DNA of 64,000 nucleotides from Colwellia psychrerythraea (GCF_000764185.1 NZ_JQEC01000015.1:124001-188000); one strand, 5' to 3'; shown: positions 1 to 10,115, counted from the stretch's first letter. Notes: generated by a model from the letters alone, not told the origin. Program-made: numbers and translations.

Positions 1-912
1 TGTAGTAGTGCTAACTGGGGTGATCTAACCAGTGCTCAACAAGGTAACTGTCAAGCTGATAATGTACCTGTTGGTGGCAGTAACAATGTCGATGGTCAAC
101 AACGTTCAACCGTTGGTGGTAACGATAGCTTAACGCCTGAAGAAGGTGACAGCCTAACAGTTGGTATTGCTTATTCGCCTGATTTTATTGAAGGCTTAGG
201 TTTAACACTTGATTATTGGGCAATTGATCTTGAAAACGTAATTGACGCTGTTGGCGCTGGTGATTCATTAGACGGCTGTTATAAAGGTGGCGTTACCTCA
301 CTTTGTAACAACATTGTTCGTGACAGCAGTGGTGAAATTACTGATATTAGTGAGCGCTCAGAAAATTTAAGTGCTATGACAGCTAAAGGCATTGATTTTG
401 AAGCAAATTATACCTTTGAAGCTTTATCGGGTGAGTTCTACTTAAACCTTTCTTGGAGTCACTTTTTAGAGCGTGAAAACCAGGTATATAATGCCACCAC
501 TTTCATGTTCGAAATGGAGGACTTAAACGGTCAGTTTGAAAACGATAACAGTTACGCCACTGACAAAGTAAACTTCACCACTAACTATACCTTAAATAAC
601 CTCAACTTAAGTTATGCTGCGTACTTCATTTCAGGGCTAGAGTATGATGATTTGTTATACTACGGCAGCACACAAAATGATGCTACTGACCCAAGTGCAG
701 GCAATCATATGTATAGTGTTGATTCCATTTTATATCACGATATAACAGCCAGTTATAGCTTCGATACCGGCACCACACTTTCTGCTGGTATTACTAACAT
801 AACCGACGAAGAGCCGATTTATATTGAACCGGCGCAAAATGGTAATACTGATGAAAGTAACTACCGTTTATTTGGTCGCAGCTGGTTTGTTCGCTTTAGC
901 CAACAGTTCTAA
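1..912 (+). CDS. TonB-dependent receptor, C-terminal part (5' end outside window)
   Basis: The reading frame is open from base 1 to the stop at 912, so this is the last ~303 residues of a longer protein. It shows alternating amphipathic strands typical of a 22-strand outer-membrane barrel. Features include a Cys-containing extracellular loop, the segment LGLTLDYWAIDLENVI, and a terminal strand ending in Phe (FVRFSQQF), the usual signal for BAM insertion. TonB receptors import siderophores, vitamins or oligomers with energy from TonB-ExbBD. The substrate cannot be told because the plug domain and TonB box lie outside the window. The internal Met at 376 is not the start. Confidence 0.9.
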   Translation, partial: CSSANWGDLTSAQQGNCQADNVPVGGSNNVDGQQRSTVGGNDSLTPEEGDSLTVGIAYSPDFIEGLGLTLDYWAIDLENVIDAVGAGDSLDGCYKGGVTSLCNNIVRDSSGEITDISERSENLSAMTAKGIDFEANYTFEALSGEFYLNLSWSHFLERENQVYNATTFMFEMEDLNGQFENDNSYATDKVNFTTNYTLNNLNLSYAAYFISGLEYDDLLYYGSTQNDATDPSAGNHMYSVDSILYHDITASYSFDTGTTLSAGITNITDEEPIYIEPAQNGNTDESNYRLFGRSWFVRFSQQF

Positions 913-945
913 TGTTAGCTAGTTAACGTTTCATGGACTAAAACC

Positions 946-973
946 AAAGCCACTATAGTTATATAGTGGCTTT
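946..973 (+). terminator. Rho-independent terminator of the TonB receptor gene
   Basis: A perfect 12-bp stem (AAAGCCACTATA / TATAGTGGCTTT) closes a 4-nt loop and runs into a T tract, 34 bases after the receptor stop codon. Confidence 0.9.
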
Positions 974-1539
974 TTTAATGGTTATGATTATCAATAATCA
1001 GAGTGTTTAAAGTAATTAACTTAAAATTTATTTATGGGGAATAAGGTGAAGAGATGATTAATGTCTGAAAAATCAACTTTATAATAACAAAGTCATTAAT
1101 GGAAAATAACATCAGTTTAGCCATCCAATACATAAAAATGGCTAGTAATTATCATCCAAAATTGCCATTGAATATTACTTACTGCATCCATTGAATTATA
1201 TTAGATTTACTACAAGTGAACTAGGTTGACTTCGTGCCCTAATAAGACATGAGTCACAAATTAATTGCCTTATATTCCCTAACGTATCGGTTAAAAGGTA
1301 ATCTTTGTATTACGAAAGGTAACTTAATCCTTTTTAACAGCAGCCAATCTAATACTACCCCCTCATATTACTCCGTATTTATACAGTTGATGTCATTTCT
1401 GCCTGTTTAGTGAAATAAGGCTGAAACCTGTATTTCACACATCAAACAGTCTGTTGGTTTTGTAATTTATTAGTACTTATAAAAGTACTCCCTTAGCTTA
1501 ATCAACAATAATCATATAAATTGATACAAAATTAGTCAG
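974..1539. other. Intergenic, no gene seen
   Basis: AT-rich stretch of about 570 bases between convergent genes. I see no coding frame, RNA gene or repeat that I can support. Confidence 0.6.
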
Positions 1540-1908
1540 TTACTTGCTAAAAATTATTCCAAATTTATTTTTATCTGCATCCAAAAAATACGCCTCATGC
1601 CCACCAATATCACTTGTTATTGGTTTGCCCGCACAGGTAGCACCTAACCTTAATGCCACTTGATAAATCATAGTAACTTCTGCCGGAGAGTCTGCTTCTA
1701 AAGCAACAGTCAATGAATGATTTTTTTTAGCTAATGATGATTTGTTTTGTTCACAAACCATTAAACCAACATTATCATTTCGGCATTTCCATAAAATTTT
1801 AGAGTTATTTTGCCTCGTTTTTTTGGCGCCAAATAAGCCGAGCAATGCATCATAAAAAATCTCAGCATTTGATATGTTTGCTGTGGGTAATATTATATTA
1901 CTGATCAT
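1540..1908 (-). CDS. VOC (glyoxalase/bleomycin-resistance fold) family protein
   Basis: 122-residue protein of the vicinal-oxygen-chelate fold. It begins MISNIILPTANISNAEIFYD (a beta strand, then the helix that recognises the paired module) and ends with GGHEAYFLDADKNKFGIIF, the usual metal-side strand pair with a C-terminal Glu/Asp cluster. I chose the ATG at 1908 because AGGA lies 7 bases upstream; the frame is open 14 codons further upstream without a ribosome site. VOC proteins include dioxygenases, lyases and resistance proteins. The metal ligands are not clear enough to assign a substrate. It is monocistronic, facing the TonB receptor gene. Confidence 0.75.
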   Translation of the reverse strand: MISNIILPTANISNAEIFYDALLGLFGAKKTRQNNSKILWKCRNDNVGLMVCEQNKSSLAKKNHSLTVALEADSPAEVTMIYQVALRLGATCAGKPITSDIGGHEAYFLDADKNKFGIIFSK

Positions 1909-1950
1909 TTTATATCCTGAAGTAAAGTTAGCGATAGTTATGTGTAACAA

Positions 1951-2437
1951 GTAATATCAAGCCGTATAAGTACCAAAGTCACCAAGCACCTTGTGACTGT
2001 TGTCAAAAGCCTTATTGGTGCACTTAAAATACCGTTCCATTGCCACTAAAGTGAATACTTACCCAAAAATAACGCAATTTGACCCATCTTTGATAACAAG
2101 TAACTTAAAGATAAGTATGCATTAAAAGGCACTGAAACTGCGTTAAAACCTTTATCTATATGTTATGGCAAAAAAACATGCATTAAATTGAAAATATTTA
2201 CTTGTCATAAACTGTCGCTAGTCGGTAACCAAGTAACAGAACAAAGTAACCAATAACAACAAAAACACATAACCCACTGTTTTAAATAAATATAAATAGT
2301 CATCCAAACTTATCCCATTGTCACTTAAGGGCTATTGACCCTAGTCCTTTCTTGGTTATCATTCCAATAGCTTCTGCTGAAGCTGCATATAAAACATGAA
2401 TAAATCTTATAAAAAAACCAATAATAAGGGACAACTT
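1951..2437. other. Intergenic with a short hairpin
   Basis: About 490 bases between divergent genes, presumably holding both promoters. One small imperfect hairpin is visible at 1977-1998 (AGTCACCAAG / CTTGTGACT). Nothing else is supportable. Confidence 0.5.
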
Positions 2438-5400
2438 ATGAACTATCGATTATTCAATAGCGTTACATCGCTGATGAAGAGTATCAAGGCATGCGCCGCG
2501 ATATTTATATTCACCATGGGCTCACTCGCTCAAGTACAAGCAGCTAACTGTAGCCAGCTTAACCAACCGGTTAATTTGTCTGTGGTCAGCAATACTGGCA
2601 CCGCAGTTACCATTCAATGGGATGATGTTTATGGTGCTAATAACTACCAACTACAAACCTATATCAATGGCGGCTACCAGCAAGTTTCAAGTACGAATAA
2701 CCAAGCAACCGTCAACAACCTTTCACAAGGTTATTACTACTTTAACGTTACCGCTAGCAATGCCTGTAATGAGCAAAGTGTAGCAAGTGAATGGTTTGCG
2801 GTTGATATAACGGGTATCGCCCAATGTGTACCACCTACCACGCCAACCAACCTAGCGGAGTCAAACTTAACGGGTGATAGCTTCACTGCTCATTGGTCTG
2901 CAGTATCGGGTGCGACAAGTTATGAATTACAACAATGGCATGACAGTTCAGGTTGGTTAAATGTTAATACAACAACAGCCACAACTTATGATTTCACTCA
3001 ACTTTCTGCTGGTACAGAATACATACGTGTAGGTGCCATAAATGATTGTGGAGGCAGTGACTACAGCGGTTATATCACAGTAGCAATAAGTGGTGAGGTA
3101 ACTGTTGAGTGTCCAAGCGCCTTAGCAAAAACACAAGAGTTAGCAGCAAGTAACATCACCAATAACGAATTTACCTTAACCTGGACAGCCGTTACTGATG
3201 CTAATAGTTATGATGTGCAGTTATGGCAAAATGGCGCTTGGTCGACACTCGATAACACCGCTGAATTGTCATATCAATTATCGAACCTTACCATGAGTGC
3301 AACACAATATGTTCGCATTGTTGCCCGTACTGATTGTGACGAAACAATTACCAGTGAAAGCCAGTGGATAAGCGTTATCTATGATGACAGTGTTGTTATT
3401 TGTCCTGAAAGTTTAGCTAAAGCAACAAACTTAGTCATAAGTAATACCACCGCTGATTCGTTCACTATTACTTGGGATGCAGTCAACGATGCCGATAGTT
3501 ATGATATTCAGTTATGGCAAAACAGCTCTTGGGTAACTGTGGCAAGCTCTAGCAGTAACAGTTACCAACTAACTGATCTACCATCAAGTTCAGATCAATA
3601 TGTGCGCATTGTTGCAAAAGCAAGCTGTGATACAAATTTGACTAGTGAAAGTGCTTGGACCTTAGTTAATTTAGTAAGTACCTGCCCTAGCCAGTTATCA
3701 ACTCCTACAGGCTTAATCTTAAGTAGCGCCACTGAAAGTAGCTTTAATGCGCGTTGGAACTCAGTTTCAGGCGCAACAGCTTATAAAATTCAATTATCGA
3801 GTAATGGTACTTGGCAAAACTTGGCAACACAGGCCAGTGTTAGTAAAACCATCAGTGGCTTAACTGCTGGTTCATACCAAGTTAAGGTTGCAGCGGTTTG
3901 TGACAATATTGAAAGTAATAACACGGCTGCACAAAGTATCGTTATTTCAGCGCCTCAAAGCTGTAATTTACCGGATGTTAATGGCGGAATTGATATTGGT
4001 AAATACGGAGAATCTTTTGATGACTTCTCAGTAAGTGGTAATCTTTATGTACAAGGCAACGGCTTTAATCCAAGTAATTACACCATGAAAGTTACTTGTC
4101 AAGGTGATTACGGCCATGTCAGTAATGCCACTGATTACAACGATGATAACTACGTGCCGTTTGCCTATAGTTACTCTCATTTTGGTGCTCGCTCAAGCAA
4201 TGTTGAATCTATTCAGTTTGAAGTGCGCAGCGGTGGTTATATGTCGCGTAAAACACTGTCTTGGAACTTAAACTTAGGTACACAACAATCTCCAGTACAA
4301 CCGTATTGCGATAACATTAATATTGACGCAGATGTTGATGGTATTCCTGACTGTGCAGAAGAAGCCGGAAAAACTTTCTTTGGCATGCCAGTACACACTT
4401 GGGGTGCTCGTAAAGGTATTACCGATTTGTTTATTGAAGTTGATTACATGAGCAAAGCCAGCTCAGGCGATCACGGCACTGAGCCAAGAAAAGAAGTGTT
4501 TGATAAAGTCAAAGAAGTGTTTGCCAACCGTGGTTACGCTTTGCATTTTGATGTCGGTGGTTTATATGGCTCAGGCCCTGAAAATTACAATTTAGGTGGC
4601 GGTCAAGCGGTGCAATACTCTCCGTGGATTGGTCTTTCTGATTGGCGTAATGAATACAACGGTAACCATGCAGTACCGGGTATGAAGAATAATGATACTT
4701 ACCCTGGAGTATTTAGTTACATGCCGGTTTATTTTGATAATAAACCAGAGCGTGCCCGCCTATTTTACTACGCCTTATTTGCCAGCTCACAAGCAGCCGG
4801 TGGTGAAGGCTCTTCAGGACAAGCACCTGATTACTTCGATCACTACTTCTACGTCGCACTTGGCTCACCATCACAAGCAACAAAGAGTCGCTGGTACTTA
4901 AATGCTGATAATGACACAGAGTTAAACCGCATGATAAACAGTCAATCTTCAGTATTTATGCATGAGCTAGGACATATTTTAGGTTTAAGTCATGGCGGCT
5001 GGCCAGACAGTTACCCTAATTATGAACCAAACTATAAGCCAAATTATACCAGTGTAATGAACTATGCCTACGCCTTAAGTGGTGTACCAAACAATGGTAT
5101 TGGTTTTACCGAAAATGAAATGATTCAAGACCGTCATTACGTAAGTGTCCGCCGTGATAAAAATGCTGGCTGTATGGCATTACTTGAAGATAAATATGGC
5201 GCAGGAGTTTCTCGTCGTAACTTCCCAGGTGGCTTAGAAACTAACTGGCAAAGTTATAATTTAGATTACTCTTACGGCAACCACGCCAGCTTTAATGAAA
5301 GTAGCTTTAACGAGGCTTATGTACTTGGCGGCTTAGATCTTAATTGCGACGGCTCAGTCAGTAATCGTAATATCTCGTATAACATTAACTATGATACTCA

Positions 5401-5698
5401 CGCACCTGATTATGTTTCTGGTAGATACGACAACATGCGTGATTTTAATGACTGGAATAATATTTACCTTTATTACCGTCATTTAAACTACTCAACAGAT
5501 GGTAACTTCCTAATGGCAGCTAATTTGGCAGCTAAACATGCCATTGAACCAGCAAATGTAGTGCCAGGGGCAATATCATCTCCACAATCTGCGCCAATAC
5601 CTAGTGCTACAGCAGTGCCACTAAGGCCGGTGCAAACCACTACTAGACCAATTGGTGTACTCGAACTACCGATGTCTTTGCAGGACACTGAAAAATAG
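2438..5698 (+). CDS. Secreted zinc metalloprotease with tandem fibronectin-III domains
   Basis: About 1086 residues. The start at 2438 is chosen for the AAGGGA ribosome site and the signal peptide it yields (hydrophobic core near residues 18-32, cleavage after AQVQA). Residues ~40-510 are five FnIII-like repeats, each with an ATSYELQQW-type strand. A beta-rich linker and a Ca-type segment (DADVDGIPDCAEE) follow. The catalytic domain carries HELGHILGLSH at 842-852, the HEXXHXXGXXH zinc motif of metzincins, with a downstream SVMNYAYA that fits the Met-turn. The C-terminus is Pro/Thr-rich, without an obvious sorting signal. The protease probably acts on extracellular protein. Its FnIII units resemble those of the proteases at 36.7 and 39.0 kb. 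Confidence 0.88.
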   Translation: MNYRLFNSVTSLMKSIKACAAIFIFTMGSLAQVQAANCSQLNQPVNLSVVSNTGTAVTIQWDDVYGANNYQLQTYINGGYQQVSSTNNQATVNNLSQGYYYFNVTASNACNEQSVASEWFAVDITGIAQCVPPTTPTNLAESNLTGDSFTAHWSAVSGATSYELQQWHDSSGWLNVNTTTATTYDFTQLSAGTEYIRVGAINDCGGSDYSGYITVAISGEVTVECPSALAKTQELAASNITNNEFTLTWTAVTDANSYDVQLWQNGAWSTLDNTAELSYQLSNLTMSATQYVRIVARTDCDETITSESQWISVIYDDSVVICPESLAKATNLVISNTTADSFTITWDAVNDADSYDIQLWQNSSWVTVASSSSNSYQLTDLPSSSDQYVRIVAKASCDTNLTSESAWTLVNLVSTCPSQLSTPTGLILSSATESSFNARWNSVSGATAYKIQLSSNGTWQNLATQASVSKTISGLTAGSYQVKVAAVCDNIESNNTAAQSIVISAPQSCNLPDVNGGIDIGKYGESFDDFSVSGNLYVQGNGFNPSNYTMKVTCQGDYGHVSNATDYNDDNYVPFAYSYSHFGARSSNVESIQFEVRSGGYMSRKTLSWNLNLGTQQSPVQPYCDNINIDADVDGIPDCAEEAGKTFFGMPVHTWGARKGITDLFIEVDYMSKASSGDHGTEPRKEVFDKVKEVFANRGYALHFDVGGLYGSGPENYNLGGGQAVQYSPWIGLSDWRNEYNGNHAVPGMKNNDTYPGVFSYMPVYFDNKPERARLFYYALFASSQAAGGEGSSGQAPDYFDHYFYVALGSPSQATKSRWYLNADNDTELNRMINSQSSVFMHELGHILGLSHGGWPDSYPNYEPNYKPNYTSVMNYAYALSGVPNNGIGFTENEMIQDRHYVSVRRDKNAGCMALLEDKYGAGVSRRNFPGGLETNWQSYNLDYSYGNHASFNESSFNEAYVLGGLDLNCDGSVSNRNISYNINYDTHAPDYVSGRYDNMRDFNDWNNIYLYYRHLNYSTDGNFLMAANLAAKHAIEPANVVPGAISSPQSAPIPSATAVPLRPVQTTTRPIGVLELPMSLQDTEK

Positions 5699-5826
5699 CA
5701 GTGCAAAGTTAAAGTATATCTAGAACACAATAATCATAATGCGCTTTTACTTCGGTGCTTGGCTGTTTAACAGCTAAGCTACCTAGTAATCGCGCATTAT
5801 TTTCATCTGATAGCTATTCCGACTAA

Positions 5827-7203
5827 CTACTCAACATAACTGCCCTGCTTTGCTGCCCTATATTCTGCCTGCATAAATGCCCAAACAGCGACAATTCCTA
5901 CGGCTGAAATCAAAATAAGCATATTCATAAAGCTAGACCAACCACCAGCGCTATCAGCCAATCTACCGCCAATAAAGGCAAATATCGCGCTGGCCGCAAA
6001 ACCAAAGGCATCAATTAAACATACCAAAGTTGCACTATGACGACCGCCATATTCAATAGAGAATATCGACATAGGTAGGTAATAAGCGGGTGAAATTGAA
6101 AAAGCGAATATAAAAATTGCTACCAGCGCCACTAAGTAATTCAATTGTGTGTTCAAATTAAACAAAGGCAAATATTGTAAAGTAAGCACACTCAATAAAC
6201 TCAGCATCAGCGATATGGTTAATACTGTCCTGATGCCCTGCTTTGAAAAGCGATCGTAAAAGGCGATAGCCGTCAGCAGCCCGACCAAAGAGCCTACAGG
6301 AAAAACGGTAGAGGCCATTGCTGCCTGTGACGGCGTCAATTGGTAACTTTCCATCAAGTAAATAGCGACAAAATCCAAAAAAGCCATCATGCAAGTGAGC
6401 ACCATCAACATGATCACCACTAGCCAAACCCTAGGGCTTTTTGCAAAATTCACTATTCCCGCAACCGGGCTGGTATTCTTGAGTGGATGATTATATCTAT
6501 TCTCTAGCGCCTTTTTTTCTGCCAGAGCAGATTCAAAATTATCGGCATTTCTATTTTTATCGGTATTACTATCGTCATTCGTATTGCTACTGCTTTTATT
6601 TTCATCTACTTTAAAAAAGTCAGGTTCTTCAGGAGTTTCTTGCAAATAAAAATAACAACCAACAAAAATGACTAGCGCAAAAGCTGCCGCGATAAACGCT
6701 ACCGTGCGCCAATGCATAAAGCTCAACAACCAACCAAAAAACAGCGTCGCCAACACCACGCTTAAGCGCGAGCTAGTCGCGAGAATACTCCACACTCGAC
6801 CATAACCTTGTGGGTGATACCACTGCCCTATCAATTTTGTCATTGCAGGCCAGCCGGAAGACTTAGTGCAATAAAGCAGAAATGAAAAGCCCGTAAAGAT
6901 CATGACATTAGGCGAAAGTCCAAAGGCGATAATAAATAACGCGGTAAGGAAAATGCCAACTAACATTGTAAATCGTCCACCAAACTTATCGGCAAGCGGA
7001 CCCCAAATCAGTTTACCAACCAGCGCACCTAAGGTGCCATATGCGGCAAAGTCGCCAATATTGGTTTTGGTTAAAGCTAAAGCCTCATCGGCAAGTAAAG
7101 CGGGACTGAGAATAGTGACCATTTGACGACAGATCATCATGGCGGCATAACCCAAATACATGGCAATGATAATATTCATTTGCTGTGGAGGTCGGTTAGA
7201 CAT
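5827..7203 (-). CDS. Major facilitator superfamily transporter
   Basis: 458-residue inner-membrane protein with about 12 hydrophobic helices and a long charged, Ser/Asn-rich cytoplasmic loop (near residues 190-240) between the two six-helix halves. GPLADKFGGR after helix 2 is the MFS signature loop; SGWPAMTKLIGQWY resembles the organophosphate/nitrate-sulfate antiporter (GlpT/UhpT-like) branch. The start at 7203 is preferred over a codon eight residues upstream because GGGAAAG sits just before it. The substrate is unknown and no catabolic genes lie beside it. Confidence 0.88.
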   Translation of the reverse strand: MSNRPPQQMNIIIAMYLGYAAMMICRQMVTILSPALLADEALALTKTNIGDFAAYGTLGALVGKLIWGPLADKFGGRFTMLVGIFLTALFIIAFGLSPNVMIFTGFSFLLYCTKSSGWPAMTKLIGQWYHPQGYGRVWSILATSSRLSVVLATLFFGWLLSFMHWRTVAFIAAAFALVIFVGCYFYLQETPEEPDFFKVDENKSSSNTNDDSNTDKNRNADNFESALAEKKALENRYNHPLKNTSPVAGIVNFAKSPRVWLVVIMLMVLTCMMAFLDFVAIYLMESYQLTPSQAAMASTVFPVGSLVGLLTAIAFYDRFSKQGIRTVLTISLMLSLLSVLTLQYLPLFNLNTQLNYLVALVAIFIFAFSISPAYYLPMSIFSIEYGGRHSATLVCLIDAFGFAASAIFAFIGGRLADSAGGWSSFMNMLILISAVGIVAVWAFMQAEYRAAKQGSYVE

Positions 7204-7567
7204 AATCTTTCCCAGAGCAATCAACACTAGTGCTACTGACTATAATAAGCAGTGTCGATGGCTCTTTTTAAGGTTAATTGCTAAGTATTAATCTTAGCTT
7301 AAATTGACACTAAGTTATTCAATGGTTTAGGTCAACTGAGCAAAGGCAAGTATTGGCAGTAACCAATCTAATTAGCAAAAGCTAATGCTCAGTTGGATTA
7401 TTTCATTGATTAGTGAAAATTTGAAAATATAATAAGCGTATCTTCATACTCATTGAAGTTAGCCAATTTCAGTAACTAATAATTAATTACCTGAAAAATC
7501 TGCATTTACTTCTATAATTATCATTCTTACCTTTATTTTAAATTTAATTAGAACAAGGATGTACAAA

Positions 7568-8140
7568 ATGAGCTATTTATCAGGATCAACCTCTTCTCGT
7601 CCAGACTTAGATTGGAGTCAATTAAAAGAAACTATCGTAATGCTTAATTTGGCCGTTACTCAAATTGATCAATCGATGAATGAGGGCAACTCTTCTGTTT
7701 CAACTTTATCGACGTCATTTACCGGGTTAGCAACAAATTTAAGTGATATTCAGAGCTCTATTTCACAATTACATCAAGAAAATGACAGTAGTACTAAAAT
7801 GAAGTTAATAATTGAAGGCTCTACTTCTACGGCCCTTGATAAAGTACATTCAGCGATAATAGCTTTTCAGTTTTACGATAAATTAAGCCAAAGGTTAGAT
7901 CATGTTAGTGAAAGCCTTAGCTCTTTAACTACGCTTATTAGTAATCCTGAAGAATTATACTCACCTATTGCTTGGCAAGCCTTACAAGAAACAATTCGTA
8001 GCAAATATACTATGGAAGAAGAGCGTCGAATGTTTGATAGAGTGGTTTCCGGAGTACCTATTGAAGAAGCATTAATTGAATTTAAGCAAGACATGGCAAA
8101 CAAAAGTAGCTGCGAAACAGAAGAAATCGAACTATTTTAG
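7568..8140 (+). CDS. Helical CheZ-like / chemotaxis-associated protein
   Basis: 190-residue, almost wholly helical soluble protein. Ser/Thr/Gln-rich heptad-like helices (residues ~20-80) are followed by AFQFYDKLSQRLDHV, which resembles the CheZ active-site helix (an Asp and a Gln four residues apart in a QFQDxxxQ setting). This suggests a phosphatase for a CheY-like receiver, but the protein is shorter than CheZ and I see no clear C-terminal CheY-binding peptide. The start at 7568 is used because AAGGA is correctly spaced there; the ATG at 7559 abuts the ribosome site. No chemotaxis genes are adjacent. Alternative: a structural helical protein. Confidence 0.5.
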   Translation: MSYLSGSTSSRPDLDWSQLKETIVMLNLAVTQIDQSMNEGNSSVSTLSTSFTGLATNLSDIQSSISQLHQENDSSTKMKLIIEGSTSTALDKVHSAIIAFQFYDKLSQRLDHVSESLSSLTTLISNPEELYSPIAWQALQETIRSKYTMEEERRMFDRVVSGVPIEEALIEFKQDMANKSSCETEEIELF

Positions 8141-8180
8141 CTGGAGACAAATATTTTAAACCTGCTCTACTTGACCAAGT

Positions 8181-8222
8181 CACGTAGTATTAAAACTAAA
8201 GGACCGTTTTTAATACTACGTG
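8181..8222. terminator. Long perfect hairpin between convergent genes
   Basis: A 15-bp perfect inverted repeat (CACGTAGTATTAAAA at 8181-8195, its complement at 8208-8222) with a 12-nt loop, 40 bases after the CheZ-like gene. There is no T tract on the plus side, so its terminator role is inferred from position. Confidence 0.6.
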
Positions 8223-8322
8223 ACAGAAAGCCGTAAGCGCTAAATAATACTTAGCAGTATACTTTGTATCGATAATACTCAAAGCAATCTAAAGTAAAAC
8301 CTAGCGCTCAGTTATCTGAAGT

Positions 8323-8772
8323 TTATTCTCGTAAAGCCTTCTCCCAATTTATAGGCTCTCCCCCCAACAAATGAAAGTGCAAATGAGCAACAGTTTGGCC
8401 GCCATTATGGCCACTATTTGTCATCAGGCTAAAGCCATCCTCTGTTAATCCCATCAGTTTGGCAATCTTCGCCAATGATTTTATTAACGCTATAATTTCT
8501 TCATCACTTGCGCTAGTTGAAAAGTCAACTATTGAGCGATATTGCCCTTTGGGAATAATAAGTACATGTACTGGCTTTACCGGATGAATATCCTCAAAAG
8601 CTAAAACATATTCATTTTCAAAAATAATTTTCGCTGGAATTTTTCCCTGTAATATTTTGGCGAAAACATTATTACTGTCATATTTACCTATGCCAGATAC
8701 TGTTTCATTACCAGCTAAAGTATCGCTAGAAGGCATTAACAATAACAAAACAAAAAATAGTCTACTTATCAT
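8323..8772 (-). CDS. HIT-family nucleotide hydrolase with an apparent signal peptide
   Basis: 149 residues. The histidine triad HLHFHLLGG is intact near the C-terminus, and the HIT body (NNVFAKILQGKIPAKIIFEN...AFEDIHPVKPVHVLIIPK) matches Hint-type proteins that hydrolyse nucleotide phosphoramidates. Hint proteins are normally cytoplasmic and ~115 residues long. Here an extra N-terminus of about 30 residues, MISRLFFVLLLLMPSSDTLAG, reads as a signal peptide, suggesting periplasmic location. No Shine-Dalgarno is visible before the ATG at 8772, so the extension should be treated with some care. It is divergent from the S66 peptidase gene, 70 bases away. Confidence 0.85.
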   Translation of the reverse strand: MISRLFFVLLLLMPSSDTLAGNETVSGIGKYDSNNVFAKILQGKIPAKIIFENEYVLAFEDIHPVKPVHVLIIPKGQYRSIVDFSTSASDEEIIALIKSLAKIAKLMGLTEDGFSLMTNSGHNGGQTVAHLHFHLLGGEPINWEKALRE

Positions 8773-8842
8773 GGGGGAAAATCATATATATTTTACGTTA
8801 ACAAATATAATGAACAGTTTTTCAAATGAAAGGAAGCAGTAA

Positions 8843-9955
8843 ATGAGTCAGTTGAATATTTCCCGCAGAAGACTACTAAAAGGAACCTTGCTCACAACAA
8901 CAATACCTGCGGCTGGCATAACGATGGCAAATGCTTTTCAAAGGGATAGCACAGCTAATGTTGTAGCTCCTTCATTGAAAAAAGGCGATACCATCGGTTT
9001 TTTTTCTCCTTCAACGCCAGCAACAAGTTTCGCATTTAAGCGCTTTGAACGGGCAAAACACTTCATGGAGAAAAAAGGCTTTACACTGCAAGCTGGCAGT
9101 TTAACTGGCATGTCAGATAATTATCGTTCTGGTAGCATTCAAGCACGAGTAGAAGAATTAAACATCCTGATTCGAGACCCCAAAGTACGCTGCATAATGG
9201 CAACAATGGGTGGTATGGTTTCAAATTCTATGTTGCCTTATATCGACTACCAAGCACTGAGAAAAGATCCAAAAATAATAATCGGTTATTCTGATGTTAC
9301 CGCCTTGTTGTTTGGCATTTATGCTCAAACAGGGATTATTACTTACTATGGTCCAGCACTTGTCTCATCGTTTGGTGAAATGGGATACTTTTTAGATCAA
9401 ACTTATCAATATTTTTATAATATGGTTGAAAGACCAAAGTTGCCTCACACCATTAAAAACCCTGAGTTTTGGACTGAAGATTATATTGATTGGCAAAAAC
9501 AAAGCAAAGAAAAAAGTAAATCAGTCAACAAACTAGTCACGATTAACCCTGGCAAGGTAACCGGTAGACTCATTGCTGGAAACTTAAATACCATTCAAGG
9601 AATTTTTGCTAGCCCTTACATGCCAGATATCAATCAAGGTGATATTTTACTGATAGAAGATAGTTTCAAAGATGCTGCAACAGTGGAACGCTCTTTTTCT
9701 CACCTTAAAATAACCGGCATATTTGACCGTGTTGGCGGACTAATTCTAGGGAAACATGAAAAATTCGACGACCAAGGCACGGGGAGAAAACCCTATCAAA
9801 TACTCATAGAAGTCATGGGGATAACTAACATCCCTATCTTGGCCGAATATGATTGTTGTCATACCCATCCTATGATTACTTTACCTATTGGCTCTATGGC
9901 GACTTTAAATGCTGACCAGAAAAGTATTACTATCGAGTCATTTTCTAACCTGTAG
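8843..9955 (+). CDS. Tat-exported LD-carboxypeptidase (peptidase S66)
   Basis: 370 residues. The N-terminus carries a twin-arginine signal (SRRRLLKG, then a mild hydrophobic stretch ending before FQRD), so the protein is probably exported folded. The S66 body follows: KKGDTIGFFSPSTP, GYSDVTALLFG with the nucleophilic Ser, GRLIAGNLNTIQG, ILLIEDSF with an acidic residue, and HTHPMITLPIGS with the catalytic His. S66 enzymes (LdcA, MccF) trim L,D-peptide bonds of murein tetrapeptides or detoxify peptide-nucleotides. An AGGA ribosome site lies 8 bases before the ATG. A Tat signal is unusual for LdcA-type enzymes, which are mostly cytoplasmic. Confidence 0.9.
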   Translation: MSQLNISRRRLLKGTLLTTTIPAAGITMANAFQRDSTANVVAPSLKKGDTIGFFSPSTPATSFAFKRFERAKHFMEKKGFTLQAGSLTGMSDNYRSGSIQARVEELNILIRDPKVRCIMATMGGMVSNSMLPYIDYQALRKDPKIIIGYSDVTALLFGIYAQTGIITYYGPALVSSFGEMGYFLDQTYQYFYNMVERPKLPHTIKNPEFWTEDYIDWQKQSKEKSKSVNKLVTINPGKVTGRLIAGNLNTIQGIFASPYMPDINQGDILLIEDSFKDAATVERSFSHLKITGIFDRVGGLILGKHEKFDDQGTGRKPYQILIEVMGITNIPILAEYDCCHTHPMITLPIGSMATLNADQKSITIESFSNL

Positions 9956-10109
9956 AATAAAAATATGAAGCATCAGCTTCCCTTTCTGACTGCCTTTTTA
10001 CTGGTCGGCCAAAGTGCAATTTAATGTTCAGATAGCATGTTTTTTTCCATAATTTTTCTTGAAATCAGTCAGAACATTTTTTGTACTAATTTGTATGTAA
10101 AAAAGATGG

Positions 10110-10115
10110 TATAAT
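10110..10115 (+). promoter_or_regulatory. Possible -10 box for the small gene at 10153
   Basis: An exact TATAAT 38 bases before the ATG. No well-spaced -35 element is obvious, so this is a weak call. Confidence 0.35.

Noticed and set aside
5740-5815. Palindromic sequence after the first metalloprotease gene
   Set aside because: GCTGTTTAACAGC and AATGCGC/GCGCATT are weak and there is no T tract, so I do not call a terminator.
8657-8842. A 61-residue plus-strand frame before the S66 gene
   Set aside because: It overlaps the HIT gene on the opposite strand and is a shadow of it.
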